Shown here piece by piece: positions 58,110 to 64,000 of a stretch of DNA of 64,000 nucleotides (the first letter of the stretch is position 1; each line of letters opens with the position of its first letter). Both the position numbers and the translations under genes were made by a program. Location of the stretch: the NCBI RefSeq assembly GCF_003515705.1, contig NZ_QWEH01000012.1:62001-126000 (forward strand), read 5' to 3'. This stretch comes from Oceanobacillus profundus (lineage in GTDB: Bacteria > Bacillota > Bacilli > Bacillales > Amphibacillaceae). The notes under the pieces were generated by a model. The model did not search any database. It was not told the DNA's origin and saw only the letters and a program-made list of their open reading frames with translations.

Positions 58110-59405
58110 ATGTCTGATTTTGTAAGCCATATGGAACCAAAGTTGATTAGTTGGAGACAATCCTTTCATTCATACCCTGAACTTGGTTTTATGGAATATG
58201 TAACAACGTACCGTCTTGGAAAAGTTCTAGAGGGACTTGGATTTACGATTCATTTAGGAGAAGAAGCACTAGAGCGTGATGCGAGATTAGGAGTTCCAAA
58301 TAAAACTGAATTGGATAAACATGAACTCCAAGCAAAAGCAAAAGGAGTGGAAGAGTCCTGGCTTGCTAAAATGCGTGGAGGTCTTACAGGACTTGTAGCA
58401 ACATGGGATACTGAAAGACCTGGAGACCATGTGGCATTCAGATTTGATATCGATGCCTTACCAATTACGGAAACAAAGGATACGAATCATATACCTGCAA
58501 AAGAAGGTTTTCATTCTATGATCGACCAAACCATGCATGCTTGTGGCCATGATGGCCATATGACAATTGGTTTAGGGGTTGCCTCCTACATTGCTGCCTA
58601 TCAATCAATATTAAAAGGAAAATTTACGTTATTGTTTCAGCCAGCTGAAGAAGGTGGACGAGGTGCTAAAGCAATGACTGAAAAAGGGTGGTTAGATAAT
58701 GTCGATTATTTTTATAGCGGACATATTGGCATCCAGTCCTTGCCAATTGGAACCATTGCTGCAACGGTAGATGGATTTCTAGCATCCTCAAAGTTCAATG
58801 TCACATTTTCTGGTGTTGCTTCTCATGCAGGAATGCACCCGGAGTTAGGAAAGAATGCTTTGCTCGCTGCTGCAGTATCAGCAACAAATCTTTATACAAT
58901 TCCTAGGCATAGTGATGGCATTACTCGAATTAATGTTGGGAAAATGGTTGCTGGTAGTGGTAGAAATATAATTCCAAGTGACGCCTTTCTGGAAATGGAG
59001 ACGAGAGGAGAAACTAAAAAAATTAATGAATATATGCTAACAGAAGCAACCCGAATCATAAAAGCAGCAGCAGGCATGCATGACGTGACTTGTGAGATCA
59101 CTCCTGTCGGTATTACAGAGGAAATGATTTGCAGTGAAGCATTAATACCAACAATAATAGAGGCATGTAAATCAAGTGATTATATAAAGGAAGTTCTTCC
59201 GGTAGCGAAGGTTTCGGGTTCAGAGGATGCAAGCTTTATGATGAATCGTGTACAGCAACAGGGTGGGAAAGCAACTTATTTGTTATTTGGAACAGAGTTG
59301 AATTACCCGCATCACCATCAAGCTTTTGATTTTCAAGAAGATGTTCTTCCTATTGCATTGGATGCATTTATCAAAATCATTGAAGGAGGGTCAGGAATTG
59401 AGTAA
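58110..59405 (+). CDS. abgA: AbgA-like p-aminobenzoyl-glutamate hydrolase subunit
   Basis: M20D hydrolase of 431 aa closer to E. coli AbgA (436 aa) than to generic amidohydrolases: it keeps the AbgA-specific insertion ERDARLGVPNKTEL and the segments GGLTGLVATWDTERPG, MHACGHDGHMTIGLG, TRINVGKMVAGSGRNIIPS and SGSEDASFMM. AbgA with AbgB splits p-aminobenzoyl-glutamate, a folate breakdown product. The ATG follows GAGGAGTGAG 4 bases after the previous gene and its end overlaps the next by 8 bases. Confidence 0.85.
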   Translation: MSDFVSHMEPKLISWRQSFHSYPELGFMEYVTTYRLGKVLEGLGFTIHLGEEALERDARLGVPNKTELDKHELQAKAKGVEESWLAKMRGGLTGLVATWDTERPGDHVAFRFDIDALPITETKDTNHIPAKEGFHSMIDQTMHACGHDGHMTIGLGVASYIAAYQSILKGKFTLLFQPAEEGGRGAKAMTEKGWLDNVDYFYSGHIGIQSLPIGTIAATVDGFLASSKFNVTFSGVASHAGMHPELGKNALLAAAVSATNLYTIPRHSDGITRINVGKMVAGSGRNIIPSDAFLEMETRGETKKINEYMLTEATRIIKAAAGMHDVTCEITPVGITEEMICSEALIPTIIEACKSSDYIKEVLPVAKVSGSEDASFMMNRVQQQGGKATYLLFGTELNYPHHHQAFDFQEDVLPIALDAFIKIIEGGSGIE

Positions 59406-60651
59406 TTTGACTAAATGGCTAGAGGACAAACTGCTAGCCCTCAATGTGACGGATACAATGGCACGTCCAGATGGGTTTACGAGGCTTAGCTTTACAAAGG
59501 AAGAAAAAGCAGCGCATATCCAATTTGAACAAATCGCTGCTGAACTCGGTTTGAAAACATATCAAGATCAAGCAGGGAACTGCTGGGCTGTTTGGGAGGT
59601 TGATCCGTCTGCATCAACAATTGCAATGGGATCGCATTTAGACACCGTTGATTGTGGTGGTGGCTATGATGGGGTTGCAGGTGTGTTAACAGCATTAACT
59701 GCTGTTAAAGGATTACAGGACATAGGATTTCACCCGATAAAAAACATCGCTGTCATCTGTTTTATTGCTGAAGAATCTGCCCGATTTGGTGTGTCGACGA
59801 TTGGAAGCAAAGCAATCACGGGTCAACTAAAACTAAAGGAAATGGAAGCAATTAAAGATCGTAATGGAATTAAAATGAAACAAGCAATGACAGATTATGG
59901 ACTTGACTGGGAATCTATCGAAGCGGCTGTCCTCTCACTTGATTCATTGGAAAGCTTTATTGAGCTGCACATTGAGCAAGGAATGGAGTTGCAAGAAACA
60001 GGTGCAGAAATTGGTATTGTAAAGGGGATCGCGTGCCCAGTAAGACTTGTAATTACTGCAAAGGGAATGGCCAACCACACTGGTACTACCCGGATGCATC
60101 AAAGGCAGGATGCTTTTGTAGCTATTGCACCACTCGTAAATTTTGTGCAGGAGGAAGCACTAAAAGTAAATGAAAAAAGTGAAGTTCCACTTGTAGCTAC
60201 AGTAAGTACAATCCGTTTACATCCAAACGCAATGAATGTAATCCCTGGAGAAGTTGAACTTGGTATTGATATACGAAGTGTTGACGATAGATTAAAACGG
60301 GATTTCGCTGAAAATATTCGTACTTTTGTTTCTGAGCTTGAAGTGAAAAAGCAAATTAGGATTGGCGTAAAGACGCTTGTAGATAATGATTCAGTCAAGA
60401 TGGATAACATAATGCATGCAAAATTAACCCAAGCAAGTAAAACAATTGGGTATGAAACATTGTCAATGAATAGCGGGGCTGGTCATGATGTAATGAATAT
60501 GGCGGCGAACTGGCCAGCAGGTTTAATTTTTATTCCGTGTAAAGATGGATTAAGTCATCATCCACGTGAATTTGCATCGATAGAAAGTCTTGAAAAAGGA
60601 ACAAAGGTTATGATGACATTTTTACAACAGGAAGCAGGAGAACCAATATGA
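59398..60651 (+). CDS. M20C amidase/hydantoinase (allantoate or N-carbamoyl amino acid hydrolase family)
   Basis: Metal hydrolase of 417 aa like AllC/HyuC/UAXC. Motifs: MGSHLDTVDCGGGYDGVAGV near residue 80, EESARFGVSTIGSK, FIELHIEQGMELQE, GMANHTGTTRMHQRQDA (domain-swapped His) and SGAGHDVMNMA. Relatives hydrolyse ureido or N-carbamoyl amino acids. The start is TTG at 59398, 7 bases after GAAGGAGGG; an ATG further up lies inside abgA without a site. It overlaps both neighbours by a few bases, so it is part of the operon. Substrate uncertain. Confidence 0.84.
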   Translation: MSNLTKWLEDKLLALNVTDTMARPDGFTRLSFTKEEKAAHIQFEQIAAELGLKTYQDQAGNCWAVWEVDPSASTIAMGSHLDTVDCGGGYDGVAGVLTALTAVKGLQDIGFHPIKNIAVICFIAEESARFGVSTIGSKAITGQLKLKEMEAIKDRNGIKMKQAMTDYGLDWESIEAAVLSLDSLESFIELHIEQGMELQETGAEIGIVKGIACPVRLVITAKGMANHTGTTRMHQRQDAFVAIAPLVNFVQEEALKVNEKSEVPLVATVSTIRLHPNAMNVIPGEVELGIDIRSVDDRLKRDFAENIRTFVSELEVKKQIRIGVKTLVDNDSVKMDNIMHAKLTQASKTIGYETLSMNSGAGHDVMNMAANWPAGLIFIPCKDGLSHHPREFASIESLEKGTKVMMTFLQQEAGEPI

Positions 60652-61955
60652 AAGTAAGAATTGGGGTCATCGGTCCTGCTGATTCTGTAAATCAAATTAT
60701 GACTGTTGCAAAGGAATTTAGCGATACATCAATTGTCCCATTTACCTATGAATCGCTCGAAGAAATAGACGAAATATTGAGGAATAATAAAAATCAATTT
60801 GATCAATGGTTCTTTTCGGGAATAATGAATTTTTCTTATGCAATGGAGCATACGCTTTTGCCAATGGATCATGCAATCTATCCAGATATGAATGGATCAG
60901 CTTTTTTAGGGACATTGCTTGAGGCGCAGCTTGATGAGGATAAGGTCTATAAAAAAATAAGCATTGATACGATTGAAAATGAAGAAATAGACAAGTTATT
61001 ATCCTTTTATCAGTTACACTCCATGATTTATAATAATATTCCTTTCCAAGGATATGAACATAACGAAAAGCAAATTGCTTTTCATGAGGAACTATATGAA
61101 AAAGGTAAATCGGAAGTTGCTATTACATTTATTCGTTCTACTTATATCGCTTTGAAAGAGAAAGGAATTCCTGTTTACAGGGTTATGCCATCCTATTTAT
61201 CGATCGAACAATCGTTTAGACTATTAATTCAACGGGCGCTATCCAGTCGCTATAAAAATGCCCAATTGGCTGTAATCGGGTGCAATGTAGTGTTTAATAC
61301 GAATGAAGAAGCGATGTATTATTCGTTCAAAATGAAACATAAAGAACTCGAATTGCGGAAAACATTGCTTTTTTTAACAGAAAAAATAAATGGATCATTA
61401 ATGCAGCTAGGTGATGGATTATTTTTTATATTTACAACCCGGGGAGAAATTGATGATCAATTCGAAGTGGCGATATTTGAAATAATGGAGGATGTTAAAG
61501 TCCAGGAGAATATTCAATTGACTATCTCGATTGGATTTGGTGAAACAGTATCCCAAGCAGAAGACCATGTAAGACTAGGATTCCACCAACTGGAAACAGA
61601 GAAATCAACATCCATTATTATTGTCGATGAAGACCAGTCAATCACAAAAAAGAATGCAGATAATGAAACAATTGCATTTAAAACGATGGAGTTAGATGAG
61701 GAATGGCAAGAAAAAATTAGACACAGTGGTGTAAGTCCAAGTATCGTTTCAAAGATAAGAGCTTATTCAAGAAAATATAATCGATATGAATTTACAGCTA
61801 GTGATGTGGCCAGGTGGCTGAAAAGCACAGAAAGAAATGGGAGAAGGATTGTCAGCCTGCTAGAAAAGGCTGCAATTACAGAGCAATGTGGAGAGGTGCA
61901 ATCAAATGTACGAGGCAGGCCCAAAAAAGTATTTCGTTTTTGTGCATTGAAATAA
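60648..61955 (+). CDS. Predicted regulator with GGDEF-like core and C-terminal winged helix
   Basis: 435 aa, family not recognised with confidence. N-terminal about 1-190: starts VRIGVIGPADSVNQIM, a Rossmann-like beginning suggesting a sensor domain. Residues ~200-330: a degenerate nucleotide-cyclase/GGDEF-like fold, with LGDGLFFIFTTRGEID and ISIGFGETVSQAEDHV, but no GGDEF motif, so probably without cyclase activity. Residues ~375-432: YEFTASDVARWLKSTERNGRRI and VRGRPKKVF, a winged helix with the Gly-Arg-Pro-Lys tail seen in DNA-binding wings. ATG overlaps the upstream stop by 4 bases. It probably senses the substrate of this operon and controls it (inference). Confidence 0.65.
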   Translation: MKVRIGVIGPADSVNQIMTVAKEFSDTSIVPFTYESLEEIDEILRNNKNQFDQWFFSGIMNFSYAMEHTLLPMDHAIYPDMNGSAFLGTLLEAQLDEDKVYKKISIDTIENEEIDKLLSFYQLHSMIYNNIPFQGYEHNEKQIAFHEELYEKGKSEVAITFIRSTYIALKEKGIPVYRVMPSYLSIEQSFRLLIQRALSSRYKNAQLAVIGCNVVFNTNEEAMYYSFKMKHKELELRKTLLFLTEKINGSLMQLGDGLFFIFTTRGEIDDQFEVAIFEIMEDVKVQENIQLTISIGFGETVSQAEDHVRLGFHQLETEKSTSIIIVDEDQSITKKNADNETIAFKTMELDEEWQEKIRHSGVSPSIVSKIRAYSRKYNRYEFTASDVARWLKSTERNGRRIVSLLEKAAITEQCGEVQSNVRGRPKKVFRFCALK

Positions 61956-61979
61956 GATAAAATAGAAGGGATGGATTTG

Positions 61980-63494
61980 ATGGCAAGAGGACAAAAAAGG
62001 TTTGGCATGCAAAGTTTTTTGAACGGAATTGAAAGAGTGGGGAATAAATTACCGGATCCATTTATGTTGTTTGTCATTCTTGCAGGTATCGTTATCGTAT
62101 TATCATGGGTAATCTCACTATTTAATGTCACGTTCACATTACCAGGTGAGTCTGAGGTGCTCGCTATAAAAAGCTTGATCACAGCTGAAGGGCTGCAATA
62201 TATTTTAACATCGATGCTGGACAATTTTGTTGGTTTTACACCATTAGGGATTGTTTTAGCGATGATGCTGGGAATTGGCCTGGCTGATAAGGTAGGGCTT
62301 TTAGAGACTGGAATAAAGAGTACGATTCTAAAGGCACCAAAATCATTGGTTACATATGCGGTGGTTTTCACTGGTATTTTGGGGAATATCGCATCTGATG
62401 CTGCGTTTGTTATTATTCCACCACTGGCTGCAATGGTTTTCTATAATATTGGCAGACACCCTCTCGCAGGACTTGCTGCAGGATTTGCTGGTGTGGGCTC
62501 CGGTTTTACAGCTAATTTAATGATTACTGGCACGGATGCATTGCTATCTGGAATTTCAACGGAAGCGATTCGTACTGTAAATCCAGATCTCTATGTAACA
62601 CCTGTCGATAATTGGTATTTTATGTTGACATGTGTGTTTATTTTAACTTTTGTTGGCGGATTTGTTACGGAAAAGATAGTAGAGCCACGCTTAGGTACCT
62701 ATGCAGGTGGAGCAGCCAAAGAAGTAAAGGGAACAACTTCCTTGGAAATAAAGGGATTGCGTAATGCTGTGCTTGCGGGTGTTGCATATGTTGCATTAAT
62801 TGTTACAGTAATTCTTATTCCTAGTTCCCCACTGACGAATGAGGAAGGCGGAATCATCCCTTCACCATTTTTATCTGGAATTGTGCCATTAATTTTGTTT
62901 TTGTTTATTCTAGTTGGTACGGTCTATGGGGTAACAGTAAAAAAGATTAAAAGCTCGAAGGATATCGGGACCTATATGGGAAATGCAATAAAAGACATGT
63001 CCGGATTTATCGTACTCGTATTTGCGGCAGCTCAATTTATCTCCTATTTCGAATGGACAAACATGGGAGCTTGGATTGCTATTAGTGGAGCGAACATGCT
63101 GGAATCCATTGGTTTAACAGGAATTGCTGTTATATTAGGGTTTGTTCTTTTAACAACACTATTGAACTTGTTTATATTTAGTGGATCTGCACAATGGGCG
63201 TTAGAAGCACCTATTTTTATACCGATGTTTTACTTTTTAGGATACAGTCCAGCATTTGTTCAAGCGGCATATCGAATTGCAGACTCATCCACAAACGTAA
63301 TCACACCGATGAACCCGTATTTGATTATCGTGCTTGGATTTATGAAGGAGTATGATAAGAAAGCAGGAATTGGTACATTGATTGCATTAATGTTACCATA
63401 TACGATTTTCTTTTTGATTACATTTACGATTCTTCTGTTAATTTTCTTCTACTTTGGAATTCCGTTTGGCCCAGGAGTAAGTGTTTATGTATAA
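61980..63494 (+). CDS. abgT: AbgT family p-aminobenzoyl-glutamate transporter
   Basis: Membrane transporter of 504 aa with about eleven hydrophobic segments. AbgT signatures: VGNKLPDPFMLFVILAGIV near the N-terminus, GNIASDAAFVIIPPLAAM near residue 140, GFAGVGSGFTANLMITGTDALL near 170 and SGSAQWALEAPIFIPM near 400. E. coli AbgT imports p-aminobenzoyl-glutamate; other members export sulfonamides. The ATG at 61980 fits GAAGGG 9 bases upstream; the ATG at 61971 touches that site. It closes the operon that begins at 56909. Confidence 0.9.
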   Translation: MARGQKRFGMQSFLNGIERVGNKLPDPFMLFVILAGIVIVLSWVISLFNVTFTLPGESEVLAIKSLITAEGLQYILTSMLDNFVGFTPLGIVLAMMLGIGLADKVGLLETGIKSTILKAPKSLVTYAVVFTGILGNIASDAAFVIIPPLAAMVFYNIGRHPLAGLAAGFAGVGSGFTANLMITGTDALLSGISTEAIRTVNPDLYVTPVDNWYFMLTCVFILTFVGGFVTEKIVEPRLGTYAGGAAKEVKGTTSLEIKGLRNAVLAGVAYVALIVTVILIPSSPLTNEEGGIIPSPFLSGIVPLILFLFILVGTVYGVTVKKIKSSKDIGTYMGNAIKDMSGFIVLVFAAAQFISYFEWTNMGAWIAISGANMLESIGLTGIAVILGFVLLTTLLNLFIFSGSAQWALEAPIFIPMFYFLGYSPAFVQAAYRIADSSTNVITPMNPYLIIVLGFMKEYDKKAGIGTLIALMLPYTIFFLITFTILLLIFFYFGIPFGPGVSVYV

Positions 63495-63591
63495 TGTTGT
63501 CGGAATTTCGAGTCAAATGGTTTACTTCAAGACGTTTAAGCATTATCATTTAATAGAGAGAAAGTGATGTATGTAAGGAGGTAAATCATAA

Positions 63592-63831
63592 ATGGCTTTT
63601 GTAATATTGGATCCATGTGGACCGGAAAAGGCAGCAGAATGTGTGAGTGTCTGTCCGGTTGATTGTATAGAAGAGGGACCAGATCAATTTTATATTGATC
63701 CTGACATTTGCATTGACTGTGGTGCGTGCAAAGCAGTTTGTCCTGTTTCAGCGATCGAGGAGGAATACGATTTGACTCCTGATCAAGAAGTATTTTTAGA
63801 AAAGGCGGAAGAATTCTTCGCGAATAGATAG
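63592..63831 (+). CDS. 7Fe-type ferredoxin
   Basis: 79-aa soluble electron carrier. Cysteines at 9, 17, 21, 25, 40, 43, 46 and 50 match, one residue offset, the ligand pattern of Azotobacter ferredoxin I, which holds one [3Fe-4S] and one [4Fe-4S] cluster. The motif CVSVCPVDCI is the FdxA type and CIDCGACKAVCP the 4Fe site. The acidic C-terminal helix EKAEEFF is also typical. AAGGAGGT lies upstream. It is a separate unit 97 bases after abgT; its partner enzyme is not evident. Confidence 0.9.
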   Translation: MAFVILDPCGPEKAAECVSVCPVDCIEEGPDQFYIDPDICIDCGACKAVCPVSAIEEEYDLTPDQEVFLEKAEEFFANR

Positions 63832-63930
63832 ATTTATTGGATAGTAGACGAAATGTTCTAGAAGAAACGTCTATTTGTTCAACTAGCAGTGCTGTTAGAT
63901 TGGCAGTGCTAAAAATATGCATTATAAATA

Positions 63931-63984
63931 GTCAACCCCGCTATTCACAGTAAAGAGTCACGAAGTGTATCCAGCTGGGTTGAC
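63931..63984. repeat. Inverted repeat near the window end
   Basis: GTCAACCC (63931-63938) with CGCT next to it faces AGCTGGGTTGAC (63973-63984). It may be the edge of a larger repeat that continues outside the window. Just upstream, GCAGTGCT occurs twice (63885-63892 and 63903-63910). Confidence 0.5.
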
Positions 63985-64000
63985 ATTTGTATTTAGTGGG

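Noticed and set aside
61763-62371. 202-codon minus-strand frame across the regulator-abgT junction
   Set aside because: It overlaps two supported genes on the other strand, has no Shine-Dalgarno site and the sequence resembles no family.
63536-63922. 128-codon minus-strand frame opposite the ferredoxin gene
   Set aside because: Antisense to an unmistakable ferredoxin; no ribosome binding site.

Overview
The window looks like chromosome from a low-GC, endospore-forming Bacillaceae, most like Oceanobacillus or Virgibacillus (inference; no 16S rRNA is present). Support: AT-rich sequence, strong GGAGG-type ribosome binding sites, TTG and GTG starts, Rho-independent terminators after most transcription units, sporulation genes (an alpha/beta SASP, a YtaF-type membrane protein, an AsnO-length asparagine synthetase), a T-box ahead of the ilv-leu operon, and an acidic lipoprotein linker of the kind seen in halotolerant species. 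No rRNA, tRNA, CRISPR array, prophage or intact insertion sequence was seen.

Layout. 1-5.2 kb: an aliphatic sulfonate cluster (ssuB, entering from outside the window, ssuD, ssuA, ssuC) ending with a second flavin monooxygenase of the NtaA/SnaA/DszA type. 5.3-8.5 kb, minus strand: a FetAB-like exporter, a YitT membrane protein and a CoxG-like protein. 8.6-8.9 kb: a SASP gene with a candidate sigma-G promoter. 8.9-26 kb: amino-acid synthesis. ilvE, a HAD phosphatase, serA and a class-V aminotransferase come first; then ilvD; then ilvB-ilvH-ilvC-leuA-leuB-leuC-leuD-ilvA, behind a sigma-A promoter, a CodY-like box and a T-box. A structured repeat with inverted ends sits between leuA and leuB. 26.7-32.5 kb: an oppDFBCA peptide transport operon behind a very AT-rich region with several CodY-like boxes. 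32.7-39 kb: rpiA, asnO, a YciI protein and pflA/pflB. 39.2-43.5 kb: a 52-bp tandem repeat, a split chromate transporter, a Cof-type HAD phosphatase and an M3 oligopeptidase.

43.6-50.7 kb: a Tat-exported GMC oxidoreductase pair behind a leader with a long hairpin, a divergent SDR/TetR pair, a LysR regulator, YwbE, a small membrane protein and CvfB. 50.7-56.7 kb: a noncoding stretch with foldback elements, an AEC-family carrier, a 22-codon membrane micro-ORF, an SDR lacking the usual Tyr/Lys pair, YtaF, topoisomerase III and a DUF2188 protein. 56.9-63.5 kb: a tightly packed operon of three M20 amidohydrolases (one AbgA-like), an unfamiliar regulator and an AbgT transporter, read here as a system for taking up and hydrolysing p-aminobenzoyl-glutamate or similar N-acyl amino acids. 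A 7Fe-type ferredoxin follows.

Most of this is conserved housekeeping. The best candidates for something little described are the five-gene abg-like operon with its regulator, the structured repeats at 21.5 and 51.0 kb, the leader hairpin of the GMC operon, the threonine deaminase without a regulatory domain inside ilv-leu, and the 22-residue peptide gene.
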